64,000 nt of DNA, from positions 62,001-126,000 of the forward strand of contig CACZZF010000006.1 in NCBI GenBank assembly GCA_902785575.1. The letters run 5' to 3'. The position numbers and the translations under genes were made by a program. Positions within the stretch are counted from its first letter, which is position 1, and every line of letters starts with the position of its first letter. Origin of the DNA: an uncultured Bacteroidia bacterium. Lineage in GTDB: Bacteria > Bacteroidota > Bacteroidia > Bacteroidales > UBA932. Of the stretch, positions 53,951-62,244 are shown piece by piece. The notes under the pieces were generated by a model. The model saw only the letters and a list, made by a program, of their open reading frames with translations, did not search any database and was not told the origin of the DNA.

Positions 53951-55318
53951 ATGGCTACGAAAAAAGGAAAGATACTCATTGTGGATGACAACGCCGGTAT
54001 TCGCCAAGCGTTGAAAATCCTGCTGCCGGTGCATTTCGCGGAGATTGAGACGCTGCCCTCTCCAGTCACGTTGGTTAATACCCTGGAACGCTTCCGTCCG
54101 GATGTGGTGCTTTTGGACATGAACTTCAACACAAGCATCAACACCGGCAACGAAGGCTTGTTCTGGGCCGGAGAAATCAAGAAGATGATGCCGGAGGTGG
54201 AAGTGGTTCTGTTTACCGCTTATGCCGATATCCAGCTGGCGGTGGAGGGAATGAAGAAAGGGGCGTTCGACTTCATCGTGAAGCCCTGGGACAACGAGAA
54301 ACTGGTGACCACTTTGACGGCCGCCCGTGACAAAGCCAGAAAGGCGATGGGACGGGATTCTTCGGCCAGTAACCTTCATTCTGAAGCTGGCCCTGAGCTT
54401 GTTGAAGGGCGAAGTGAAGAATCTATGTTCTGGGGCACCTCAAAGCCAATGGCCATTATCCATAAAACAGTCCTGAAAATCGCCCCGACAGACGCGACCG
54501 TGCTGATTACCGGAGAGAACGGCACCGGAAAAGACGTGCTCGCGAGAGAGATCCATGCCCATAGCTTGCGAAGCGATAAACCGATGGTGGCTGTCGATGC
54601 CGGAGCGATCACCGAGACACTATTCGAGAGCGAGCTTTTCGGCCATGTGAAAGGAGCTTTCACCGACGCCCACACGGATCACGTTGGAAAGTTCGAGCAA
54701 GCCGACGGCGGGACTCTATTTCTGGATGAGATCGGTAATATTCCTTTACACCTTCAGGCGAAACTGCTTCGGGTAATTCAGAGCCGCAGTGTGGTACGAG
54801 TCGGTGGCAGCCAGTCTATTCCAGTGAATATCAGACTCATATGCGCCACCAATATGGATCTGGAGGCTTTGGTCCGGGAAGGACGATTCAGAGAGGATCT
54901 TTACTATCGCATCAACACAGTCCATATCGCCCTGCCGCCCCTCCGTGAGCGGAAAGAGGACATCTTCCCTCTGGCGGAGAGATTCGTCGCCAAGTTTGCC
55001 GAGAAATACCACCGGCCTTTGACCGGACTGGATGAATCAGCTAAGCTGGTTCTGGAGAAAGAACGTTGGAGCGGTAATATCCGTGAGCTTCAGAACCGTA
55101 TAGAAAAGGGCGTCATTTTGAGCGAAGGGAAGTATTTGACAGCCAAAGATATACAAACAGACGGCCCTGCGGGAAATCTTTCACACGACACGGCAGAGGA
55201 AGAGCGCTTGGTCCGTGAGGCAGTCCTGCGCTGTAACGGGAATATCTCCGCCGCAGCCAAGTCACTCGGCATCAGCCGTCCCACCCTCTATGCCAAAATG
55301 AAGAAATACGGGCTGTAA
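53951..55318 (+). CDS. Sigma-54-dependent response regulator (NtrC family)
   Basis: 455 aa: receiver domain with phospho-acceptor Asp56, AAA+ domain with Walker A GENGTGKD at 188-195 and Walker B at 256-260, C-terminal Fis-type HTH (NISAAAKSLGISRPTLYAKM). The sigma-54 loop reads GAFTDA at 235-240 rather than GAFTGA. A family A palindrome encodes about residues 136-158, in the linker between receiver and AAA+. The stop shares bases with the kinase start (TAATG). Confidence 0.93.
   Translation: MATKKGKILIVDDNAGIRQALKILLPVHFAEIETLPSPVTLVNTLERFRPDVVLLDMNFNTSINTGNEGLFWAGEIKKMMPEVEVVLFTAYADIQLAVEGMKKGAFDFIVKPWDNEKLVTTLTAARDKARKAMGRDSSASNLHSEAGPELVEGRSEESMFWGTSKPMAIIHKTVLKIAPTDATVLITGENGTGKDVLAREIHAHSLRSDKPMVAVDAGAITETLFESELFGHVKGAFTDAHTDHVGKFEQADGGTLFLDEIGNIPLHLQAKLLRVIQSRSVVRVGGSQSIPVNIRLICATNMDLEALVREGRFREDLYYRINTVHIALPPLRERKEDIFPLAERFVAKFAEKYHRPLTGLDESAKLVLEKERWSGNIRELQNRIEKGVILSEGKYLTAKDIQTDGPAGNLSHDTAEEERLVREAVLRCNGNISAAAKSLGISRPTLYAKMKKYGL
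54356..54423 (+). repeat. Family A in-frame element in the NtrC-type gene
   Basis: GATTCTTC (54356-54363) and GAAGAATC (54416-54423) form terminal inverted repeats; the middle contains CATTCTGAAG and CCTGAGCTTGTTGAAGG. Translated as SNLHSEAGPELVEGRSEES. Confidence 0.82.
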
Positions 55319-56193
55319 TGTCATCCTGGTTAATCATACTGATTGTTCTCATCGTCGCTACCTTATCGGTGGTGATAGCATCAGTCAGGACTCGCCAGAA
55401 GGACATCAAGAAGGTGAACTATATGATGGACGCCCTTGAGGACGGGGAACTCAATTTCAGATTCCAGGAGAAAAACAAGTTCAACCGCACCCTGAACCGC
55501 ATCCGTACCATTTTCGAGAAACAGCGTCAAGCCCACGAGCAAGATTCATGGACAAAACTGATTCGTGTCCTGACTCACGAGATCATGAATACTGTCTCGC
55601 CGATCGCATCCCTTTCTGACGCGATGGCGAAGTCTGTGGACGATAACGGTCACAGCGAGCTGGACATAAAAGCCGGGTTGGAAACCATTTCGGACTCGTC
55701 AAAGAATCTGATCGGTTTCGTTCAGACCTATCGTCAGCTTTCCGGAGTAGCCAAGCCTATACGCAAAGCGCTTGACCTTCAAGAACTTATGGATAACGTC
55801 ATCGCCCTCAACAGCGAATTCGCCAATGCGAGTGGTGCCGAATGCGTCTATCGGGCCGAGGAGCCTGACATCATGATTTACGCTGATGAAGGGCAGATTT
55901 CCCAGATTCTGATCAATCTCATCAAGAACGCTATTCAGGCCGGCGCCAAGCATATCGACATCTCGGCGAAGATGGGCGAAGTGGACGATGTGATCATCAG
56001 GGTATCTAATGACGGAGATCCAATTCCTAAGTCCGCCCAGGAGCAGATATTCATTCCTTTTTACACCACAAAGAAAGATGGGTCCGGCATAGGCCTCAGC
56101 ATCTCGCGCCAGATAATGCGCAACCACAACGGCAGCATAGAACTGATACGGAGTGACGAAGATCAAACGGTCTTCGAGCTACGGTTCAGTTAG
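55318..56193 (+). CDS. Sensor histidine kinase (NtrB-like)
   Basis: 291 aa. One N-terminal helix (LIILIVLIVATLSVVIASV), no large sensor domain. Phospho-acceptor His87 in LTHEIMNTVSP, N-box QILINLIKNAIQAG, G-box GSGIGLSISRQIM. It is the partner of the NtrC-type gene just upstream (overlap). Converges with the serpin gene (8-nt overlap). Confidence 0.92.
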   Translation: MSSWLIILIVLIVATLSVVIASVRTRQKDIKKVNYMMDALEDGELNFRFQEKNKFNRTLNRIRTIFEKQRQAHEQDSWTKLIRVLTHEIMNTVSPIASLSDAMAKSVDDNGHSELDIKAGLETISDSSKNLIGFVQTYRQLSGVAKPIRKALDLQELMDNVIALNSEFANASGAECVYRAEEPDIMIYADEGQISQILINLIKNAIQAGAKHIDISAKMGEVDDVIIRVSNDGDPIPKSAQEQIFIPFYTTKKDGSGIGLSISRQIMRNHNGSIELIRSDEDQTVFELRFS

Positions 56194-57424
56194 CTTTCCC
56201 GCCATATTTCCCGGCGAACAAGATAGCGCCGGATGTGGTCTCCGTAATCATATAAAGGAAAGGATGGTCGGCATGGAAAACAACATGCTGACCAGGGGCG
56301 GCGGCGGTCGCCATCCCAGTGATGGATACCACGGCAGCCTCGGTTCCATCCTCATCCACTTTGATAGCGGCTTTTTGCTTGACAAAGCTCAAACACATGG
56401 CGGAATTGGACATCGCCGTGAAATCAGCCTTGCCCGCGATGAAAGATGAAGGCATTCCCATATCCGAGAGAAGCTTGTTCAAGCTGATATCGAAGTTGGT
56501 CTCGAATTTGGGAAGCCAAAGATCCACGTCGCACATGACCATGCTCCTCAAAAATTCTTTCCAATTCTCTCCACTTATAAAACCAGTGACATCCGAGATG
56601 GTTTTCCCCTCTGCCGGCAGTATCACATACATGCTAAACACCCCATTGCCATAAGGAAGGCGCACAGCCTGGAACATATCGTTGTCTTGATATAAGAATT
56701 TTTTCCCTGTCCTCATCATCTGGACAGTCGTACTAGCTCCTCCCTCTTGGGTGAAAGACTCCTTGACAGTATTCCCTTTATTAAACTTATCCTTCCACTG
56801 GCTTTTGAAATATACCGCATTCAAGAGGTACGCCAGCATCTGAGGACTAACATTATCTATAATCTTAGTAATAAGACCATTAGTATGGTCGGAACACCAT
56901 TTGTTGATTGCCTTGGTGGTTGCGGATCCCTTTGAGAAATCCGCATTGGTCACTTGAGCGTCATAATATTCACTCACTACGGACTTGTATCTGTCCCGCA
57001 AAGCATAATTCTTATTCACGAATATCGCATTGGCGATGGCAAGTTTGGTCTGCTTGTCCAGATCCGGAAGCTGACGAATCATAGAGAGACAAAACTCGTT
57101 CACAGCGGCAACCTCATCCTCCCCATACCCCAGGACATCACAAATTTCGGCGGCGGTCTGACCATTCGCCCCATTCAGTAACATGCCAAGCAGGAATTGC
57201 ATGCTGAGCGGCGAGACGAACCAGTCACCTTTTTCCGCCTTATTAACCCTATTGATAAAGTTGAAAGCGAAAGTGTTACCTGTTTGGGCGAGATCCGCCG
57301 ACCTCGTGGTCAATTCAATTTTCTTAAAGGTGTTATCTGAATAGTCTTCCACTTCCTCTTTCTCACAAGAAGCGCATCCGAGGGCAATAGCCAATAAAGT
57401 TAAAACAATAGCAAAGTGTCTCAT
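56186..57424 (-). CDS. Serpin (serine protease inhibitor), lipoprotein
   Basis: 412 aa from ATG 57424; the TTG 6 nt upstream is less likely. Lipobox region ALGCASC. Serpin core: NTFAFNFINRV, SPLSMQFLLGMLLNGANG, INKWCSDHTNGLI, VYFKSQWKDKF; hinge KVDEDGTEAAVVS, reactive loop ITGMATAAAPGQ and the end FHADHPFLYMI. It may block host proteases at the cell surface; the P1 residue cannot be fixed by eye. It lies downstream of the anti-sigma/barrel gene. Confidence 0.9.
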   Translation of the reverse strand: MRHFAIVLTLLAIALGCASCEKEEVEDYSDNTFKKIELTTRSADLAQTGNTFAFNFINRVNKAEKGDWFVSPLSMQFLLGMLLNGANGQTAAEICDVLGYGEDEVAAVNEFCLSMIRQLPDLDKQTKLAIANAIFVNKNYALRDRYKSVVSEYYDAQVTNADFSKGSATTKAINKWCSDHTNGLITKIIDNVSPQMLAYLLNAVYFKSQWKDKFNKGNTVKESFTQEGGASTTVQMMRTGKKFLYQDNDMFQAVRLPYGNGVFSMYVILPAEGKTISDVTGFISGENWKEFLRSMVMCDVDLWLPKFETNFDISLNKLLSDMGMPSSFIAGKADFTAMSNSAMCLSFVKQKAAIKVDEDGTEAAVVSITGMATAAAPGQHVVFHADHPFLYMITETTSGAILFAGKYGGKAN

Positions 57425-57442
57425 AATCAAAGAGTTCTATAA

Positions 57443-58606
57443 TCATTTTCCAAGATTGAGGCGAACACCGGCCGAGACCGAGAACATGAACGGGTTCTCG
57501 CTCCGGTACGTATTCAACATATGTTTTTCAGAAGGAATTGTCCAAGAGAATCCCGGTTCCACGTAAAGTCCTATTCTCCGGACAGGATTAAACTGGATTC
57601 CTCCCGCACCAAGAAGCGACAACCCGATACCGTCTTTCTCGATATCTCTGCCGTCAAAAGTAGCGCCTACACATAAATCGCCTTCAAAGCCACCTCCCAC
57701 ATATAAATCCAGCCACCGGCCAGAGGCGAATAACCAATCCAATCGGACAGGAACTCCCAGATAATGAGCGTATTGCGTCTTTTCTCCAGACAAAGAAAAC
57801 GTGAAACTGGAAGTATAGCGGCTGTACTGGAGGCCGGAGGTGATTCTCCATCTCTCAGCTACAGGAATCCCGACCGACAGGCCAACTTTCACAGGGAAAA
57901 AATAATGCCGCGCACCGGTAAGCTCGTCTTTGGGATCAGGTTTTTCTAACGGAGACGCCGTTTCCGCATGATCCTGATAATTCAAATGGCTATCCGATTC
58001 CATATCCCGAACACCCAGCACGTCTTTATTATTAAGAGATGACAACAGCGCGACAAGAAGACCTCCGCCTGCAACAGCGCCCGAGGCGAGTCCAGCCTTG
58101 ATAGAAACAGATTTGGCTCCGGTGTTTTCAGGAATATAGGGAGATGATTCCCGCACGGACGGTTTGTCAGCGACAACTTCCTCCGGAGCGGGAGCCGTAG
58201 ACTCCCGGTCTTGCTCCAAAGGACTGTTTTCCGCTGGTTTCGCAGCGGGAAGTTCTTCAGTTTCAGTATTTTTTTTCGCGATAAGCTTCCCGACCGATAT
58301 CGGCTTGGTTTTAGTTTCCTCTGGCGTCACAGTGGAATATGATGTATCAACGACATTGACAACCGGAGGGGTAGGCTGATCAATAATCCTGATACCCTCT
58401 TCCGGCACGTTAGAATCACGAAGGAACAGTACGGCAGCTATTCCGGCCGCCACCACGGAGGCAATCGCCCACCCAAAAGGAGAATGCTTAGCGGTGACTG
58501 GTGCAGGATTGTCACGAAGGGCGCGCCACGAGTCAAGACTACCTTCCGGCAGAGCGCTCTCGTACTCTTCCAGTTCTTCCCTGACGATGTCTTCCCATTT
58601 TCTCAT
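57443..58606 (-). CDS. Anti-sigma-like cytoplasmic tail fused to an outer-membrane barrel
   Basis: 387 aa. The N-terminal ~45 residues look like the short anti-sigma region (WEDIVREELEEYESALPEGS), then a membrane helix at about 45-62 (FGWAIASVVAAGIAAVLFL). A Pro/Glu-rich periplasmic span is at about 65-165, a second hydrophobic stretch GLASGAVAGGGLLVALLSSL, and a C-terminal small beta-barrel (GLSVGIPVAERWRITSGLQYSRY...GLYVEPGFSW). The gene overlaps the ECF sigma gene (ATGA), so it is the sigma factor's partner. Confidence 0.75.
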   Translation of the reverse strand: MRKWEDIVREELEEYESALPEGSLDSWRALRDNPAPVTAKHSPFGWAIASVVAAGIAAVLFLRDSNVPEEGIRIIDQPTPPVVNVVDTSYSTVTPEETKTKPISVGKLIAKKNTETEELPAAKPAENSPLEQDRESTAPAPEEVVADKPSVRESSPYIPENTGAKSVSIKAGLASGAVAGGGLLVALLSSLNNKDVLGVRDMESDSHLNYQDHAETASPLEKPDPKDELTGARHYFFPVKVGLSVGIPVAERWRITSGLQYSRYTSSFTFSLSGEKTQYAHYLGVPVRLDWLFASGRWLDLYVGGGFEGDLCVGATFDGRDIEKDGIGLSLLGAGGIQFNPVRRIGLYVEPGFSWTIPSEKHMLNTYRSENPFMFSVSAGVRLNLGK

Positions 58607-59163
58607 CGTTCCGATTCTTTAATGTAACGCAATATCTTCTCCTTTAGCTGTCTCTTCGCTTTCACCAACACACTGGCCGAGCCATTCTCACTTATTCCCA
58701 ACCTCTTGCTTATTTCCTTATGCGAGTACCCGTCTATACAATGCAGGTTAAAAACGCTTCTCCTTAAATCCGGAAGAGAGGCTATCAATTCGATAAGTTT
58801 CTCTTGCGGGACAACCGCCATATCTTCTTCCTTCGGATCCTCGACAAAGTCCAAGGGCTTGAAGTCCAGGGATACGGTCCGCCATTTTCGCCGTTTTATC
58901 TGGTTCAATGCCTTGTTGATGGCGATCCGGCGGATCCATCGGAACAAGGAACCCTCCCCCGTGTATTTATACGTTTGTATCTTATCGATGGCTTGGAGCA
59001 TCGCGTCCTGCATCAAATCCTTTGACTCGTCCCCGTCGCCCATGTAACGCCTGCAGAGTGTATATACCTTTGCCGCATATCTTCTATACAGCTCATCAGC
59101 AGCCATTCTGTCCCTCATTGAGCATCGCCTGGCCAATTCCCGCTCATCAATCTCCTTATACAC
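58603..59163 (-). CDS. ECF-type RNA polymerase sigma factor
   Basis: 186 aa starting at GTG 59163. Region 2 (DESKDLMQDAMLQAIDKIQTY, FRWIRRIAINKALN) and region 4 (RRSVFNLHCIDGYSHKEISK, SENGSASVLVKAKRQLKEKI) are typical. It is translationally coupled to the anti-sigma/barrel gene. A TATATTTA-like box lies just upstream. Confidence 0.93.
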   Translation of the reverse strand: MYKEIDERELARRCSMRDRMAADELYRRYAAKVYTLCRRYMGDGDESKDLMQDAMLQAIDKIQTYKYTGEGSLFRWIRRIAINKALNQIKRRKWRTVSLDFKPLDFVEDPKEEDMAVVPQEKLIELIASLPDLRRSVFNLHCIDGYSHKEISKRLGISENGSASVLVKAKRQLKEKILRYIKESER

Positions 59164-59240
59164 TCATGTTCCGTAAATATAAACGAAGATACATACTTTT
59201 AACACAAGGATACCGGAAATACGTCTCATTATTATTGATG

Positions 59241-59286
59241 TGTAAAGCCGAAAAGTGTAAAGAGTTGTAAAGACCTTTACACTTTT
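59241..59286. promoter_or_regulatory. TGTAAA motif cluster with 12-bp perfect inverted repeat
   Basis: AAAAGTGTAAAG (59251-59262) and CTTTACACTTTT (59275-59286) form a perfect 12-bp inverted repeat with a 12-nt spacer that holds a further TGTAAAG; another starts at 59241 and one at about 59372. It lies between the ECF sigma gene and tolC and looks like an operator. Confidence 0.5.
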
Positions 59287-59389
59287 TACACTATTGGTTT
59301 TTACGGAAATAGTTGATTATCTTTTATTTAACCCAAATGGCACGGTAAATGTGCCTCCTTTATGGCGAAAGTGTAAAAGAACAATTGTA

Positions 59390-60835
59390 ATGAGAAGAAA
59401 AACCCTTTTTATAGCTTTTATCTGTGTGTATTTAGTGATGACTCTCGGGCCCGTGGATAACTCCTGGGCCCAGGAGTCTTCAAAAGTGATGAGCCTAAAG
59501 GACTGCATGGAGTACGCCATCTCGAACTCCACGAAGACCCGCATCCAGCAGGCCGCTTCCGGCGACGCCAGGATAGCCCGCAGGGACGCCATCCTCCAGG
59601 CTTTCACTCCGAATCTCAGCGGTAGCACATATGCCTACTACAATTTCGGACGTTCGATCGACCCGCAGACCAACACCTATTTCACCCAGACCTCATTTCA
59701 CAACAGCTATAGCGTCAGCGCCGGATTCGACCTCTTCAACGGATTCCAGGCTGTGAACAACCTCAAGATTTCGAAGACCGGGCTCGCCATAAGCGAATCT
59801 CAGGAGAAACAAGTGGAGGCTGACATTTGCCTCGCCGTGATGGAGGCATATTACAACGTGGTGTATTACAAGCGCTTGGCTGACATCTATGAGGAGCAGG
59901 TCGGAGCCGCCGAAATGGCTCTCAAAAAGGCTGTGAGGCAGGAGGAGCTCGGGCAGAAAGGCCATGCTGACGTGGTGCAGATGGAGGCTGACCTGGCCGA
60001 CAGGAAATATGACCTCACCAATGTGAGGAACTCTTATAAGGACCAGCTTATGACTCTCGGCGACCTGATGTTCTGGCCGCCGGAGGAGGAGTTGGTTGTT
60101 GATACGAATGTCAGATCCTTCGCTGACGCTAGATCCTTCGCTGGCGCTCAGGATGACAGAAGGGGCGCTCAGGATGACAGAAGGGGCGCTCAGGATGACA
60201 ACAGTGTCATTCTGAGGGAGCAGAAGGCGACCGAAGAATCTGTTATCGCCTTCGCCCTGGAGAACAATCCTCAGATAAAGATCGCTGAGGGAACGATGCT
60301 CAACGCCAAAAGGGAGCTCAGCACGACCAAAGGTCAACTTCTTCCTTCTCTGGGATTATATGCCGGATGGAGCACCACATATTACACCTACCAGGGCGCT
60401 CAGACCAATCCTTTCCGTGACCAATTCAGGAATAATGGTGGAGAATATGTCGAGATGTCGATGTCAATCCCTATCTGGGGTAAGCTGCAGAAGCAGTCGA
60501 GAATCGCCAAGCAGCGCAACGCATTGACGAAGGCCACCGCGGAATATGACCAGAAGCGTCGTGACGTTGAGAGTGAGGTCAGAAGGGCAATCCAGGACCG
60601 TGACGGCAGCGAGGCCGCATACGACCAGGCCCGCTACAAGTCTGAGGTCCAAGAGGAGGCTTACAACCTCAATCTCAAGAAGATGGAGCAAGGGCTTATC
60701 TCTCCTCTGGAGCTTCAGACCGCGACCAACAACTACCTTAAATCAAAAGCGGACGAGATGAACTCGCTTTACAAATATCTCATTAAAGATGCTGTCGTGA
60801 AGTACTTTGGTGGCATTGAATACATTAACCAATAG
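59390..60835 (+). CDS. TolC-family outer-membrane efflux protein
   Basis: 481 aa from ATG 59390 with signal peptide 1-28. Two OEP repeats: LKDCMEYAISNSTKTRI, DLFNGFQAVNNLKISKTGL and EMSMSIPIWGKLQKQSRIAK. It is the outer channel for the HlyD/ABC exporter behind it. Residues about 241-284 come from a palindromic element with three 7-aa tandem units (GAQDDRR). Its stop codon lies on the edge of another palindrome. Confidence 0.92.
   Translation: MRRKTLFIAFICVYLVMTLGPVDNSWAQESSKVMSLKDCMEYAISNSTKTRIQQAASGDARIARRDAILQAFTPNLSGSTYAYYNFGRSIDPQTNTYFTQTSFHNSYSVSAGFDLFNGFQAVNNLKISKTGLAISESQEKQVEADICLAVMEAYYNVVYYKRLADIYEEQVGAAEMALKKAVRQEELGQKGHADVVQMEADLADRKYDLTNVRNSYKDQLMTLGDLMFWPPEEELVVDTNVRSFADARSFAGAQDDRRGAQDDRRGAQDDNSVILREQKATEESVIAFALENNPQIKIAEGTMLNAKRELSTTKGQLLPSLGLYAGWSTTYYTYQGAQTNPFRDQFRNNGGEYVEMSMSIPIWGKLQKQSRIAKQRNALTKATAEYDQKRRDVESEVRRAIQDRDGSEAAYDQARYKSEVQEEAYNLNLKKMEQGLISPLELQTATNNYLKSKADEMNSLYKYLIKDAVVKYFGGIEYINQ
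60112..60240 (+). repeat. Family A in-frame element with 21-bp tandem units in tolC
   Basis: It begins AGATCCTTCG and ends GAAGAATC. Inside, a 21-bp unit starting GGCGCTCAGGATGACAGA occurs at 60143, 60164 and 60185 (last one partial). The frame stays open: 21 bp equals 7 codons. Confidence 0.88.
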
Positions 60836-60900
60836 ATTCTTCAATCGCTACGCTCTTTCAGAATGACACCAAATGTCATTCTGAGCGAAGCGAAGAATCT
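60834..60900. repeat. Full family A palindrome between tolC and the HlyD gene
   Basis: 67 bp: AGATTCTTC...CAGAATGACA, 5-nt loop, TGTCATTCTGAGCGAAGCGA...AGAATCT. The two arms are almost fully complementary. It begins on the last 2 bases of the tolC stop codon. No T-tract follows. Confidence 0.88.
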
Positions 60901-60924
60901 GAAAAAAGAATAATAATAAGCACT

Positions 60925-62181
60925 ATGGATAAGATCATCGAAAAGAAAACAGGTTGGAGAGTGGCTTTCACGAAGAAAGCGCTGCCGTGGTGGTTGGGTG
61001 CCCTTTTGGGAATATTCATCATCTACCTGATAGCCCGTCCCAACAACAAGACCCTGCGGGTGGACAAGGACACGCTTACCGTCAGCACTGCCGTCAAAGG
61101 CGAGTTCAACGACTACATCCGTGTCAGCGGAAGGGTGCAGCCTATGACCACCATCCAGCTGTCCCCCCAGGAAGGCGGAATGGTCCAGACGATTCTGATC
61201 GAGGAAGGTTCCAAGGTCAAGGCGGGAGATCCGATCCTCATCCTGTCCAATGACAACCTGGACCTCCAGATCCTGAACGCCGAGGCGGAACTCGCTGAAA
61301 AAGAGAATATTCTGCGAAACACCCAGATACAGATGGAGCAGCAGAAGCTCGACGTGCGTCAGAATGAGCTCGAGTACGGCACCAACGTGGAGAAACTCCG
61401 CAGGGCATACGAGCAGCAGAAAGCCCTCTATGAGGACAAGCTGATCGCCCGTGAGGACTACCTGAAGGCCAAGGAGGACTATGACCTCTCACTCAAGAAA
61501 TATGACCTTATCCGTGAGCGTTCCCGCCAGGACAGCCTGTACCGGGGCACCCAGGTGGACAGGATGGAAGAGAGCCTTGAGAATATGCTCCTCAACATGC
61601 AGATGATCCGCAAGCGTAAGGGGAACCTCATCGTGAAGGCTCCGATTGACGGTGAGCTCGGACTTCTGGATGTGGTCCTTGGCCAGACAATCGCCAGCGG
61701 AGCCAAGATCGGACAAATCAACTCTGTCGGGACTTATAAGGTTGAGGCTCAGATAGATGAGCATTATATTGACCGTGTTGTCTCCGGCCTTGAGGCCACC
61801 TTCGAGCGCCAGGGCGAGACATACGCCACCAGCATCCGCAAGGTCTATCCAGAGGTGCGTGACGGCAAGTTCAAGGCTGATTTCAAGTTCGAGGGCGAGC
61901 AGCCGGACAACATCAGGGCAGGGCAGACATATTACCTGAATCTCCAGCTTGGGCAGCCTGAGGAGGCGGTCATCATCCCTCGCGGCACCTTCTATCAGAA
62001 AACCGGCGGAAAATGGATTTACGTTGTTAATAAAGAAGGTAACAAGGCCGTCAAGAGAGAGATACGCATCGGACGCCAAAACCCTCAGTATTACGAGGTT
62101 CTGGAAGGTCTTGAGCCCGGTGAGAAGGTCATCACCTCCGGCTACGATACATACGGTGATTCTGATGTGCTGGTTTTTTAA
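60925..62181 (+). CDS. HlyD/RND-type periplasmic adaptor subunit
   Basis: 418 aa: inner-membrane helix at about 20-39, then lipoyl (barrel-sandwich) half-motifs around a coiled-coil hairpin (ENILRNTQIQMEQQKLDVRQ; KAKEDYDLSLKKYDLI) and a beta-barrel (YKVEAQIDEHYID). The adaptor joins TolC to the ABC permease. Odd: the upstream gap holds a palindrome of 67 bp. Confidence 0.92.
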   Translation: MDKIIEKKTGWRVAFTKKALPWWLGALLGIFIIYLIARPNNKTLRVDKDTLTVSTAVKGEFNDYIRVSGRVQPMTTIQLSPQEGGMVQTILIEEGSKVKAGDPILILSNDNLDLQILNAEAELAEKENILRNTQIQMEQQKLDVRQNELEYGTNVEKLRRAYEQQKALYEDKLIAREDYLKAKEDYDLSLKKYDLIRERSRQDSLYRGTQVDRMEESLENMLLNMQMIRKRKGNLIVKAPIDGELGLLDVVLGQTIASGAKIGQINSVGTYKVEAQIDEHYIDRVVSGLEATFERQGETYATSIRKVYPEVRDGKFKADFKFEGEQPDNIRAGQTYYLNLQLGQPEEAVIIPRGTFYQKTGGKWIYVVNKEGNKAVKREIRIGRQNPQYYEVLEGLEPGEKVITSGYDTYGDSDVLVF

Positions 62182-62183
62182 CT

Positions 62184-62209
62184 GTCATTCTGAGCGAAGC
62201 GAAGAATCT
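62184..62209 (+). repeat. Family A half-element between the HlyD and permease genes
   Basis: GTCATTCTGAGCGAAGCGAA plus GAATCT, directly after the HlyD stop. Confidence 0.8.
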
Positions 62210-62244
62210 GCGAAAATAAGAATATGAAAACTGAATAAAACAAA

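Noticed and set aside
60143..60203. 21-bp direct repeats as a CRISPR array
   Set aside because: There are no spacers; the units abut, keep the tolC frame open and are part of a family A palindromic element.
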